64,000 bases of DNA from Streptomyces sp. SDr-06 (GCF_003324565.1 NZ_QOLA01000026.1:35086-99085); one strand, 5' to 3'; positions 35,035 through 43,638 are shown, counted from the first letter of the stretch. Notes: generated from the letters alone by a model not told the origin. Numbers and translations: made by a program.

Positions 35035-35693
35035 TGCTGCTCGTTCCGCTCTACGTCCACCCCGCGCAGGACCCGGTCGCCTGGCAGCGGCTCGCCGAGG
35101 AGGCGGCCGGGCTCTACGGGGTGGTGCTCAACACGGCGGACGGGCCCGGGGCCGCCCCGGACCCGGCGTTCCTCGAGCCGGTCGCGGCGCTGCGCTCGGC
35201 CGGGGTGCGGGTGCTCGGCTACGTCGACCTGGACTACGGCGCGCGGCCGCCCGCCGCCGTGGTGCGCGACGTCGAGCGACACCGCGCGTGGTACGGGGCG
35301 GACGGCTTCTTCCTGGACCGGGCGCCCGCCGACCGCAGCGGCCTGCCGTTCGTGCGGCGGGCCGCCCGGGCCGCGCGGCAGGCGGGCGCGACCACCGTGG
35401 TGCTCAATCCGGGCGTCCATCCCGCGCCCGGCTATCTGCGGATCGCCGATCTGATCGTCACCTTCGAAGGACACTGGACGACGTACGTGTCCGCCTTCAC
35501 CCGGCCCGGCTGGGCCGACCGCCAGCCGCCGGAACGCCTGTGCCACCTGGTGTACGGCGTGCCCGGAGCGCTCCTCCCGCTCGCCCTGCGCACGGCGGGG
35601 GAACGCGGCGCGGGCGTGTGCTGCGTGGTAGAGCGCGAGTTACCCAATCCGTGGGCGGAACTGCCGCCCGTGCTTCCCGGAAAGACGCCATGA
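35034..35693 (+). CDS. spherulin-4-like (GH135-type) glycosidase, TTA-containing
   Basis: 219 residues matching the spherulation-specific family 4/Sph3 TIM barrel: MLLVPLYVHPAQDPVAW, GVVLNTADGPG, VLGYVDLDYGARP, YGADGFFLDRAPAD (acidic catalytic region) and LIVTFEGHWTTY. Fungal Sph3 cleaves galactosaminogalactan. No signal peptide: the barrel begins at residue 1, so it would act in the cytoplasm or at the synthase, which is unusual for a polysaccharide hydrolase. Leu203 is TTA (35640-35642). The start overlaps the previous stop by 1 nt and its stop overlaps the next ATG (ATGA), implying coupling. Confidence 0.82.
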   Translation: MLLVPLYVHPAQDPVAWQRLAEEAAGLYGVVLNTADGPGAAPDPAFLEPVAALRSAGVRVLGYVDLDYGARPPAAVVRDVERHRAWYGADGFFLDRAPADRSGLPFVRRAARAARQAGATTVVLNPGVHPAPGYLRIADLIVTFEGHWTTYVSAFTRPGWADRQPPERLCHLVYGVPGALLPLALRTAGERGAGVCCVVERELPNPWAELPPVLPGKTP

Positions 35694-36607
35694 ACCGCAC
35701 CCTGGCCCGCAATCGGACGGCGCTGCTGTGCACCGCCACCGCCCTGCTGCTGCTCGCCACCGCCTGTTCCTCCGGCACCCCGGACGACGACGCGGACGGC
35801 CCGGACACCCCGCGGCCCACGACCACCCCCGCCCCCTCCCACTCCTCCCCCGGCGCGCCCTCGCCGAGCCGGTCCGCGCCTCCCTCGCCCAGCGGTTCGG
35901 CCCCGGCGAAGGTGTGGCAGCCCAAGCCCGGCACCGCCTGGCAGTGGCAGCTCAACGGCCGGGTGGACAACGGCCCCGACGTGCCGGTGTACGACATCGA
36001 CGGCTTCGAGAACACCGCGGCCGACGTCGCCAAGCTGCACGGCCAGGGCCGCAAGGCGATCTGCTACATCAACGCGGGCGCGTGGGAGAACTTCCGGCCC
36101 GACAAGGACGCCTTCCCGGGCGCGGTGCAGGGCGAGAACAACGGCTGGCAGGGCGAGCGCTGGCTCGACATCCGGCGCATCGACGTGCTGCGGCCGCTGA
36201 TGGAGCGCCGGTTCGACATGTGCAAGGAGAAGGGCTTCGACGCGGTCGAGCCGGATCTCATGGACGGCTACCTCAACAAGACGGGCTTCCCCCTCAAGGC
36301 CGCCGACCAGCTGGCGTACAACCGCATGCTCTCCGGGCTCGCGCACGCGCGCGGCCTGGCGGTGGGCCTCAAGAACGATCTCCAGCAGATTCCCGACCTG
36401 GTGGGGTCCTTCGACTTCGCGGTCAACGAGCAGTGCGCCCAGTACGACGAGTGCGCGCTGCTCACGCCGTTCGTGAAGGCGGACAAGGCGGTGTTCCACG
36501 TCGAGTACGAGCTGCCCACCAAGGACTTCTGCGCCGAGTCCGACAAGCTCGGACTCTCCTCGATGCGCAAGAACCTCAAGCTGGACGTCTGGCGCCAACC
36601 CTGCTGA
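35690..36607 (+). CDS. GH114-like endo-alpha-1,4-polygalactosaminidase lipoprotein
   Basis: 305 residues. Lipoprotein signal with lipobox LATAC (Cys ~26), a Pro/Ser/Thr-rich linker to ~residue 80, then a GH114 TIM barrel: WQWQLNGRVD, VYDIDGFENT, AICYINAGAWENFRPD, RWLDIRRIDVLRPLM, GFDAVEPDLMDGY (the catalytic acid region) and FAVNEQCAQYDEC. Family enzymes (fungal Ega3, bacterial Pseudomonas enzyme) cleave alpha-1,4 galactosamine chains. Here it would be anchored to the outer face of the membrane. Coupled to the spherulin-4 gene by a 4-nt overlap and last in the cluster; convergent with the AEC transporter gene (10 nt gap). Confidence 0.9.
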   Translation: MNRTLARNRTALLCTATALLLLATACSSGTPDDDADGPDTPRPTTTPAPSHSSPGAPSPSRSAPPSPSGSAPAKVWQPKPGTAWQWQLNGRVDNGPDVPVYDIDGFENTAADVAKLHGQGRKAICYINAGAWENFRPDKDAFPGAVQGENNGWQGERWLDIRRIDVLRPLMERRFDMCKEKGFDAVEPDLMDGYLNKTGFPLKAADQLAYNRMLSGLAHARGLAVGLKNDLQQIPDLVGSFDFAVNEQCAQYDECALLTPFVKADKAVFHVEYELPTKDFCAESDKLGLSSMRKNLKLDVWRQPC

Positions 36608-36617
36608 GCGGGCCGCG

Positions 36618-37541
36618 TCAACCGAGGAGGACGGTGATCAGGGAGAGGGACGCCATCGACAGGAGGGTCGAGAGGAGCACGGTGTCCCTGGGGAGCGCGG
36701 TGTCCAGCCGGTATTCGGAGGCGAAGATGAAGGCGTTCTGCGCGGTGGGCAGTCCCGCGCAGAGCACCACCGCGAACAGCTCGCGCCCGTCGAGCCCGAA
36801 GCCCCACCGGCCCAGCGCATAGGCGAGGAGCGGCTGAACCGCGGTCTTCAGGGCGACCAGCAGGGTGCGCTCGGCCCGCGCCCCCGGGTCGGCCGCCGCC
36901 CGCGCGGTGAGCGACATGCCGAGGGCGAACAGGGCCGCGGGGACGGCGCCGCCGCCGAGGATGGTGAGCGGCGAGGTCACCTCGGCGGGCAGCCGCAGGC
37001 CGAGCGCGGCGACGGCCACCCCGGCGGCCGAGGCGCCGACCACCGGGTTGCGGATGGGGAGTTGGAGCATGCGCAGTCGGCGTCCGCCCGCGTCTGGCCG
37101 TACGTCGAGCTCGATGAGCACCAGGATCAGGGGCGTGATGAACAGCATCTGGAAGAGGGCGGCGGCCACGATGAAGGACGTGTCGTGCAGGACGTGTACG
37201 GCGACCGGGATGCCGAGGTTCGCCGAGTTCACGTAGGACGCGGCCATCGCGCCGATCGCCTGCTCGGCCTTCTTGCGGCCGAAAAGCCGCCGGCTCGCGA
37301 TCAGCCCGGCGGCGAAGACGGCGAGCAGACTGAACGCGAACACCGCGACGTCCGGTTGTGCGAGCTCGCCCGGCCGGGACTTCGCCATCGTCAGGAACAG
37401 CAGCGACGGCATGGCGAAGGTGAACGCGAAGCGACCGAGGACCTGTTGGGCCTGGTCGCCGAGCAGGTTGAACCTCCCGGCGGCCCAGCCGAACGCGGTG
37501 ATGGTCCAGATGGGCAGGAAGCCGGAGAGAACCGAATGCAC
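36618..37541 (-). CDS. AEC (auxin efflux carrier) family transporter
   Basis: 307 residues with about ten transmembrane helices in two inverted halves; LFLTMAKSRPGELA after helix 2, ASYVNSANLGIPV (helix break with the conserved NxxxxG/P) and CAGLPTAQNAFIFA near the end are AEC signatures. GTG 37541 starts at the first hydrophobic segment; the longer open frame to 38807 runs antisense to the aldehyde dehydrogenase and is a shadow. Substrates in the family are organic acids such as malonate or malate; unknown here. It probably sits in a small operon downstream of the dehydrogenase (~77 nt apart). Confidence 0.85.
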   Translation of the reverse strand: MHSVLSGFLPIWTITAFGWAAGRFNLLGDQAQQVLGRFAFTFAMPSLLFLTMAKSRPGELAQPDVAVFAFSLLAVFAAGLIASRRLFGRKKAEQAIGAMAASYVNSANLGIPVAVHVLHDTSFIVAAALFQMLFITPLILVLIELDVRPDAGGRRLRMLQLPIRNPVVGASAAGVAVAALGLRLPAEVTSPLTILGGGAVPAALFALGMSLTARAAADPGARAERTLLVALKTAVQPLLAYALGRWGFGLDGRELFAVVLCAGLPTAQNAFIFASEYRLDTALPRDTVLLSTLLSMASLSLITVLLG

Positions 37542-37618
37542 CGGCCAAGGATGCCTGACCGGTGTCCGCCGGGCGCCGCCGGGGTCGCGCCGCGCGAACT
37601 GCCCCGCGTGCGCGGCGC

Positions 37619-39055
37619 TCAGAAGGGGTGGTCCGCCGGTTCGCGGCGCACGGTGGTCCAGCGCAGATCGGTGAACGCGTCCAGATTGGCCGAGCCGCCG
37701 AACCGGGCGCCGGTCCCGGAGGCCGCGATCCCGCCGAAGGGCGCGACCGCCTCGTCGTTGACCGTCTGGTCGTTGATGTGCGCGATCCCGGTCGGGACGC
37801 GTTCCGCGAACTCCAGGCCGAGCGCGGTGTCCCGGGTGACGACGCCGAGCGAGAGCCCGTACGGTCCCGCGGCGGCCAGGGCGGCGGCCTCGTCGAGGGT
37901 GGCGAAGGAGCGGACGGGCGCGACCGGGCCGAAAACCTCTTCGGCGTAGGCGGGCGTGTGGTCGTCCACGTCGGCGAGCACGGTGGGGCGGTGGAAGAGG
38001 TCCCGGTGCGTGCCGCCCGCCGCGAGCCTCGCGCCGCGGCCGGTGCTGGCCTCCACCAGGCCCTGGATCTTGGCGAGTTGGTGCCGGTCGATGACCGGGC
38101 CGAGGTGGACCTGCTCGCGGTACGGGTCGCCGACGGCCAGCGCGTCGGCCTTCTCGGCGAGCCGCTCGACGTACTCCTCGTACAGCGAGGCGTGCACGAG
38201 GTGGCGGCCGGTGGTCATGCAGATCTGGCCCTGGTGGAAGAAGGAGCCCCAGGTGGCCTGGGCGACCGCGCCCTCGATGTCCGCGTCGGCGAGCACGACG
38301 AGGGCGGAGTTTCCGCCCAACTCCAGGTGGACGCGCTTGAGTTGGCGCCCGGCGGCCTCGCCGACCCGGCGCCCGGCCGCGGTCGATCCGGTGAAGGAGA
38401 TGACGGGTATCAGCGGGTGGGCGACGAAGGCCTGGCCGGTTTCGGCGCCGCCGGGCAGGATGTGCAGCAGCTCCACGGGCAGCCCGGCCTCCGCGAACAC
38501 GGCCGCGAGGGCGAGGCCGCCGCAGACGGCGGTGCGCGGGTCGGGCTTGAGCAGGACCGCGTTGCCCAGCGCCAGCGCGGGGGCCACCGAGCGGATGGAG
38601 AGGATGAGCGGGGCGTTGAACGGGGCGATCACTCCGGTCACGCCGACCGGGACCCGGCGGGTGTAGGAGAGCCGGGGCTGCTCGCTCGGCAGCACCTCGC
38701 CGAGCGGCCGGGAGGCCAGGGCGGCGGCCTCGTAGCACTCCTGCGCGGCGACGTGCAGCTCGAAGTCCGCCTTGCCGGAGACCGAGCCGGACTCGCGGAT
38801 CAGCCATTCCCGCAGCTCGTCGGCGTGGTGGGTGAAGAGGTCGCCCGCCCGGCGCAGGACCGCCGCGCGCGCGAAGTGCGGGGTGCGCGCCCAGGCGGCC
38901 TGCGCCGCGGCGGCGGCTCCGGCGGCCGCGTCGACGTCCTGTTCCGCAGCGAGGGTGACGGCGCCGAGCGCCTCGCCCGTGGCGGGTTCGACGACCTCGT
39001 ACTCACCCCCGGCGAGCGGTGTGGGCTGCCACGTCTTGGGGTGGAGCAGGGTCAT
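37619..39055 (-). CDS. NAD(P)-dependent aldehyde dehydrogenase (benzaldehyde/vanillin dehydrogenase-like)
   Basis: 478 residues. ALDH motifs: VIAPFNAPLILSIRSVAPALALGNAVLLKP, ISFTGSTAAGRRVG (cofactor), HLELGGNSALVV with the general-base Glu, and QGQICMTTGRHLV with the catalytic Cys. C-terminal PFGGIAASGTGARFGG is the family end. The VGVTGVIAPFNAP form and QICMTTGR are typical of aromatic (benzaldehyde/vanillin/salicylaldehyde) dehydrogenases. Together with the thiolase upstream on the same strand this suggests aromatic compound breakdown through the beta-ketoadipate route, though no ring-opening enzymes are in the window. Confidence 0.88.
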   Translation of the reverse strand: MTLLHPKTWQPTPLAGGEYEVVEPATGEALGAVTLAAEQDVDAAAGAAAAAQAAWARTPHFARAAVLRRAGDLFTHHADELREWLIRESGSVSGKADFELHVAAQECYEAAALASRPLGEVLPSEQPRLSYTRRVPVGVTGVIAPFNAPLILSIRSVAPALALGNAVLLKPDPRTAVCGGLALAAVFAEAGLPVELLHILPGGAETGQAFVAHPLIPVISFTGSTAAGRRVGEAAGRQLKRVHLELGGNSALVVLADADIEGAVAQATWGSFFHQGQICMTTGRHLVHASLYEEYVERLAEKADALAVGDPYREQVHLGPVIDRHQLAKIQGLVEASTGRGARLAAGGTHRDLFHRPTVLADVDDHTPAYAEEVFGPVAPVRSFATLDEAAALAAAGPYGLSLGVVTRDTALGLEFAERVPTGIAHINDQTVNDEAVAPFGGIAASGTGARFGGSANLDAFTDLRWTTVRREPADHPF

Positions 39056-39276
39056 GGAGGATCTCCCGTCTCACGGTCGGGCGAGGTGAAGTCCCGTACA
39101 GGGCACGGTAGTTGAAGGCATACGGCAGCCCGGTCGGGGCGCCGCGCGCGGGGCTCATCGTAAGATGCTTCACCGCTCAACGAAACCTTGGGGCCCCTGG
39201 ACGCCGTCCCCGCGGCGAAGCCCGGGGTCGGACAGCTCCTGCCCCGGGGCTTCGACTCCCGCATGTCCTCGGCGGG

Positions 39277-40461
39277 TCAGCGTTCCAGCACGAGGGCGAG
39301 GCCCTGGCCCACGCCGATGCAGAGGGCGGCCAGGCCCGTGCCGGAGCCGGCGGCGGCGAGCTGGTGGGCGACGGCGCCGGCGAGCCGGGCTCCGGAGGCG
39401 CCGAGCGGATGGCCGATGGCGATGGCGCCGCCGCGCGGGTTGACCACGGCGGGGTCGAGGCCGGGCCAGGCGGCGAGGCAGCCGAGCGACTGGGCGGCGA
39501 ACGCCTCGTTCAGTTCGAAGGTGGTGAGGTCGCCGAAGTCCTTGCCCGCCTTGGCGAGCGCCTTGCGGACGGCCTCGACCGGGCCGAGCCCGAAGAGCTG
39601 GGGTTCGATGCCGGTCACCGCGGAGCTGCGGATGCGGGCGAGCGGCTCGCGCCCGGTGGCGCGCAGTCCTTCCTCGTCGACGAGGAGCAGGGCCGCGGCG
39701 CCGTCGTTGAGCGGGGACGCGTTGCCCGCGGTCACCGACCCGTCCTTGCGGAAGGCGGGCTTCAAGCGGGCGAGCGCTTGTGGCGTGGAGGACTCACGGA
39801 TGCATTCGTCACGGGCCAGGTCGACGCCCTCGTAGGGGACGACCTCGCCGTCGTAGAGGCCCTTGGCCCAGGCCTCGGCCGCCTTGCGGTGACTGTCGAG
39901 GGCGAAGGCGTCCTGCTGTTCGCGGGTGATGCCGTGCCGCTCGGCGATGAGTTCGGCGCCCTCGCCGAGCGCGACCGTCCACTCGGCGGGCATCTTCGGG
40001 TTGGTCATGCGCCAGCCGAGTGTGGTCGAGTACATCTGCTGGTGGCCCGCGGGGAAGGCGCGCTCGGGCTTCTGCACCACCCAGGGGGCGCGGGACATCG
40101 ACTCCACGCCGCCCGCGACGGCGATCGAGGCGTCCCCGACGGCGATGGCGCGGGCCGCCTGGATCACGGCTTCCAGGCCGGAGCCGCAGAGGCGGTTGAC
40201 GGTGACGCCGGGCACCGAGACGGGCAGCCCCGCGAGCAGCACCGCCATGCGGGCCACGTCGCGGTTGTCCTCGCCCGCGCCGTTGGCGTCGCCGAAGTAC
40301 ACGTCGTCGATCCGGGCCGGGTCGAGCTCCGGGGTGCGGTCCACGAGCGACCTGACCACGTGCGCGGCGAGGTCGTCGGGCCGCACCGGGGCGAGCGCAC
40401 CCCCGAACTTGCCGATGGGGGTGCGGACGGCGTCGACGATGTACACGTCGCGGATGCTCAT
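39277..40461 (-). CDS. thiolase, acetyl-CoA acetyltransferase / beta-ketoadipyl-CoA thiolase type
   Basis: 394 residues. Catalytic cysteine in VTVNRLCGSGLEAV (~residue 91), GGVESMSRAPWV, ELNEAFAAQSLG, the His motif GGAIAIGHPLGASGAR and the second Cys region ALCIGVGQGLALVLE are complete. N-terminal VYIVDAVRTPIGKFGGALAPVRPDDL and FGDANGAGEDNRDVARMAVLLAGLP are typical of PcaF-like beta-ketoadipyl-CoA thiolases. Reaction: thiolytic cleavage of 3-oxoacyl-CoA. 221 nt separate it from the dehydrogenase downstream, so co-transcription is possible but not certain. Confidence 0.92.
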   Translation of the reverse strand: MSIRDVYIVDAVRTPIGKFGGALAPVRPDDLAAHVVRSLVDRTPELDPARIDDVYFGDANGAGEDNRDVARMAVLLAGLPVSVPGVTVNRLCGSGLEAVIQAARAIAVGDASIAVAGGVESMSRAPWVVQKPERAFPAGHQQMYSTTLGWRMTNPKMPAEWTVALGEGAELIAERHGITREQQDAFALDSHRKAAEAWAKGLYDGEVVPYEGVDLARDECIRESSTPQALARLKPAFRKDGSVTAGNASPLNDGAAALLLVDEEGLRATGREPLARIRSSAVTGIEPQLFGLGPVEAVRKALAKAGKDFGDLTTFELNEAFAAQSLGCLAAWPGLDPAVVNPRGGAIAIGHPLGASGARLAGAVAHQLAAAGSGTGLAALCIGVGQGLALVLER

Positions 40462-40611
40462 CGGGTCTCTCCCACGGATCTCTTCACCGCTCGGGGCCGC
40501 CGGCCGCCAGGCCAGCAGCCTGTTCGCCCAGTGAAGTGATGTTCATGAATGGCTGCGCCCGAGTCTCTGCCCACCTCCGTCCGCTGTCAACGGGCCCCGG
40601 CCGAAACATGA

Positions 40612-40905
40612 TCACGGCCGCTCCGGGACCTCCCTGACCACCACGCTCAGCCCGAGGTCGAGCTCGGATCCGTCGACCAGGAGCGCCTCGACGGCGTGCG
40701 TGGCGGAGTCGATCTCGGCCACGATGCCGTGCCCGGCGTAGCGCGGGTAACCCGAGACCCCCGCCTCACCGGTCGCCTCGACGACGGCGGACCGCACGGC
40801 ACTGTCCGCGACCGAGGCGTTGCCCCGGTCCTCGACGTGTTCGGGAACGAGCAGGATCTCGAAACGCCGGGGGTGCCGGCTCGGGCGCTCTGGTTGGTTA
40901 CTCAT
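40612..40905 (-). CDS. small hypothetical protein
   Basis: 97 residues, not recognised. Sequence is acidic, cytoplasmic, with AVRSAVVEATGEAGVSGYPRYAGHGIVAEIDSATH in the middle and no cysteines, signal or membrane helix. A promoter-like -10 TAGCGT ends 6 nt before ATG 40905, suggesting a leaderless transcript and supporting the gene despite no ribosome site. Lies between the LacI-type regulator and the thiolase on the same strand. Confidence 0.55.
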   Translation of the reverse strand: MSNQPERPSRHPRRFEILLVPEHVEDRGNASVADSAVRSAVVEATGEAGVSGYPRYAGHGIVAEIDSATHAVEALLVDGSELDLGLSVVVREVPERP

Positions 40906-41021
40906 GCTCCGACGCTAGACACCCGGGACGCCGGACGCACGTCCTTGCGACCCATGAACCTCCCACGCCCCGTCCGGCACGGGCAGGCCACCGAGAGGGC
41001 CGCTGCCACCGGAGCCGCCGC

Positions 41022-42056
41022 TCAGCTCGATTCGCGCGGCAGCGCCCGGGCGCCCATCAGGTCGTGGCGCTCCGGGGTGCCGTCCGGGTCGCGCACCACG
41101 CGGTCCACCAGCTCGGCCAGGTGGCGCCCGGTCACCATCTCCACGTGGACCGTGCTCAGACGCGGCCGCAGCAGCCTGCCGAGCAGAAGATCGTCGGCGC
41201 CGATCACGGCGGTTTCGCCCGGGACATCGATGTCAGCGTCCTGGAGGGCGCGCATCAGGAGCATCGCGTACTCGTCGTTGTAGGCGAACACCGCGTCGAG
41301 CCCCAACGCGCGCCACCGCCCCGCGAGTTCGGCCGCTGATTCCTCCGTGTACGCCATCGCCAAGGGCTCGATCACCGCGTCGCTGCCGTGCACGGCCTTG
41401 CGGGCGCCCGCAAGGCGCGGCTGGGAGAAGAGTTCGAGGCCGGGCTCGGCCGGCATCAGCACACCGATCCTGCGGCGGCCCCGCTCGCGGAGGTGGACGA
41501 CCGCGCTCTCGCCGATCTCGCGCTGGTCCATCACGAGCGCGTGGGCGCCCTCGACGCGCTGCGGGCCCAGCGTGATCACAGCCCGGGCCCCGGAGCGCTT
41601 GAGGAGCTGGATGCCCTGGGGGGTGAGTTCGATCTCGCCCAGCGAGACCACGGCGACCGGGCGCAGCTCGGCCCACGCGCGGGCCGCCTCGTCGGCGCCG
41701 AGCCCGAGGCTGCCGTACTGGACGACCGTGTAGTCGAGCCGGCGCAGCTCCCACAGGAGCTCGCTGAAGAACCGGCTGTAGAGCGGGCCGACGGGGATGT
41801 GGGCCGTGGGCAGCAGCACGATTCGGGTGTGGCCGGCGCGCAGGCTGCGGGCCGCGGCGTGCGGCACGTACCCCAGCTCCTCGGCCGCGGCACGGACCCG
41901 GACCCGGGTGGGCTCGCTGATCCGCACGGCCGAGGTGTTGTTGAGCACGTAGCTCACGGTCGCCCGGGAGACCCCGGCCAGGCGGGCCACATCGGCGCTG
42001 GTCGGGACGGGACGGTCGGCAGGCTGCTTGGGTGTCTGGCTCATCGCGCTCGGCAT
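41022..42056 (-). CDS. LacI-family transcriptional regulator
   Basis: 344 residues. N-terminal LacI helix-turn-helix VPTSADVARLAGVSRATVSYVLNN and hinge TRVRVRAAAEELGYVPHAAARSL, then a periplasmic-binding-protein-like sensor domain ending in VFAYNDEYAMLLMRALQDADIDVPGETAVIGADD. ATG 42056 is chosen for AGGAGG 11 nt upstream; ATG 42044 is the alternative. The 12-bp palindrome TGACACGTGTCA at 42131 is a plausible autoregulatory operator. Effector unknown; the divergent neighbour appears decayed, so the original target may have been lost. Confidence 0.9.
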   Translation of the reverse strand: MPSAMSQTPKQPADRPVPTSADVARLAGVSRATVSYVLNNTSAVRISEPTRVRVRAAAEELGYVPHAAARSLRAGHTRIVLLPTAHIPVGPLYSRFFSELLWELRRLDYTVVQYGSLGLGADEAARAWAELRPVAVVSLGEIELTPQGIQLLKRSGARAVITLGPQRVEGAHALVMDQREIGESAVVHLRERGRRRIGVLMPAEPGLELFSQPRLAGARKAVHGSDAVIEPLAMAYTEESAAELAGRWRALGLDAVFAYNDEYAMLLMRALQDADIDVPGETAVIGADDLLLGRLLRPRLSTVHVEMVTGRHLAELVDRVVRDPDGTPERHDLMGARALPRESS

Positions 42057-42130
42057 CTTTCCAGACGCCTCCTGCCCGGGGTCGAGCGGATGGCCTGAAT
42101 TCGATGCCGGACCGTGCTTACACGAGCAAT

Positions 42131-42142
42131 TGACACGTGTCA
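42131..42142. promoter_or_regulatory. Putative LacI-family operator
   Basis: Perfect 12-bp palindrome TGACACGTGTCA, 75 nt upstream of the LacI-type gene, in the divergent promoter region. It overlaps a TTGACA that could serve as a -35 box for the plus strand. Confidence 0.5.
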
Positions 42143-42291
42143 TGATGACGGCCAGACGACCTCGGCCCTTGCGGTCACCGGTGTCACGCGGTTCGCCTTC
42201 TCGTCGGGACCCCTCAATTCCGGCCGGTCAGGACGCCGTTTGGGGGCGGCTCGCGATTTGCGTCCGCCTCTTCCCACTCCTGGAGGGCAGC

Positions 42292-42590
42292 GTGGTTCTT
42301 TCCCCCGGCACCGGCACCCCGGAGGCCTCCCCCGCCTCCGCTCCCCGGCCCGCACGCGGACCGCTGCGGCTGCTCCTGTTCGGCGGCGCCCGAGCGCCCT
42401 GTGCGTCGGCGCGCCCGGTGTCCCGCTCGCGCTCCGGACGGCGCTCAACGTCCACCAGGCCGCCCTCGCCTGCGCCGTCGCCACGTCGCCGCGTTCGCCG
42501 GGGCGCCGCGCGACCTCGACGCGCGCCGGGCGTTCATCGGCCACCCGTCGCCGGCCTTCGGCCGCTTCGCGGTGGCTGGATATCGGCTCC
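42292..42590 (+). pseudogene. Possible decayed transporter fragment
   Basis: No single frame encodes a protein, but segments in successive frames read like pieces of a membrane protein: GPLRLLLFGG, then ALCVGAPGVPLALRTALNVHQAALACAVAT, then AAFAGAPRDLDARRAFIGHPSPAFGRFAV. This suggests a frameshifted remnant of a permease once divergent from the LacI regulator. The reading is by eye only and could be coincidence. From 42590 to 42836 nothing is recognised. Confidence 0.22.
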
Positions 42591-42836
42591 GCATCCCTCA
42601 GGCCCGTGCACCGAGACGTACGGAACCCGGGCCGGTGCGCACCCGACGGGCGCGGCAGCCGGGGCCCCTGTCCGTACGGGTCGCCGGGGCGGGCACGCAG
42701 CGGCGTGCCGGTCCGGGACCCGTATTTGTACGGTTCCGGGGCTGGCTCGCGCCCGACCGCGCCGCCCGCCCCGGTCCGTACGCCGACCGACCGACAGCAC
42801 CACCCGTACCGAAAGCCCTTATCGAAAGGCAGCACC

Positions 42837-43532
42837 GTGCAGCTCAACACCCGTACCTGGGGAGAGGGCGACCGTGTCGCGCTCCTGATCCACGGGATCA
42901 TGGCCGACCACCGCACCTGGCGGAAGGTCGGCCCCGCGCTCGCCGAGCGGGGCTACCGCGTCATCGCGGTGGACCTGCGCGGCCACGGCGCGAGCGGACG
43001 CGGCGAGTACACCGCCGAGCTCTTCGCCGACGACCTCGTCGAAAACCTCCCCGCCGAGGCCGAGTTGGCCATCGGGCACTCCCTCGGCGGGCTTTCGCTC
43101 TCGCTCGCCGTCGAGCGGCTGCGACCGGCCCGCGCGGTGTACTCGGACCCCGCCTGGAACGTCAACACCCAGGACTCGGGGGTCAGTCCGGAGCTCTTCG
43201 CCCAGTTCAAGTCGGTGAGCCGCGAGATGATCGCGGATCTCAATCCGCGCTGGGAGGCCGAGGACGTCGACATCGAGGTGGAGACGCTGAGGCTCTGGGA
43301 CGAGAACTCCGCGATAGGCCTCGCCCCGGTGTTCGGCACGGACCAGGTCCCCGCGAAGGCCGTCGTGCCCTCGCTCGTCCAGTTCGCCGACGCGAGCTTC
43401 CTGTTCGACGCGGCCGAGGTGGCCCGCCTCGAAGCGCGCGGTTTCGAGGTCCGTACGGTCAGGGGCGCGGGGCACACCATCCACCGCGACGACTTCGAGG
43501 GATTCATGGCCTCGCTGGACGGCTGGATCTGA
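42837..43532 (+). CDS. alpha/beta hydrolase
   Basis: 231 residues. Oxyanion motif LIHGIMADHRTW, VDLRGHGASGRG, nucleophile elbow AIGHSLGGLS (GxSxG), the acid region and the catalytic His in RGAGHTIHRDDFEGF. Short alpha/beta hydrolases of this kind hydrolyse small esters or act in quorum or metabolite turnover; substrate unknown. GTG 42837 has CGAAAGG 7 nt upstream; the ~300-residue N-terminal extension available in frame is unsupported. Terminator follows at 43550. Confidence 0.88.
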   Translation: MQLNTRTWGEGDRVALLIHGIMADHRTWRKVGPALAERGYRVIAVDLRGHGASGRGEYTAELFADDLVENLPAEAELAIGHSLGGLSLSLAVERLRPARAVYSDPAWNVNTQDSGVSPELFAQFKSVSREMIADLNPRWEAEDVDIEVETLRLWDENSAIGLAPVFGTDQVPAKAVVPSLVQFADASFLFDAAEVARLEARGFEVRTVRGAGHTIHRDDFEGFMASLDGWI

Positions 43533-43549
43533 CGCGCCATCAAACACGT

Positions 43550-43582
43550 CGGGCGGCAGGACACCCGTACCTCTGCCGCCCG
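43550..43582 (+). terminator. Terminator hairpin after alpha/beta hydrolase
   Basis: Perfect 10-bp stem CGGGCGGCAG / CTGCCGCCCG with a 13-nt loop, 18 nt beyond the hydrolase stop. Confidence 0.7.
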
Positions 43583-43638
43583 GGGCGAGGTCCACCCGGG
43601 CAGGCATGCGTTCCCGCCGTCCAGGAGGGCCGGTCGGC

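Noticed and set aside
37542..38807. Upstream extension of the AEC transporter frame
   Set aside because: Antisense/out-of-frame shadow of the aldehyde dehydrogenase, low-complexity Arg/Gly/Pro sequence.
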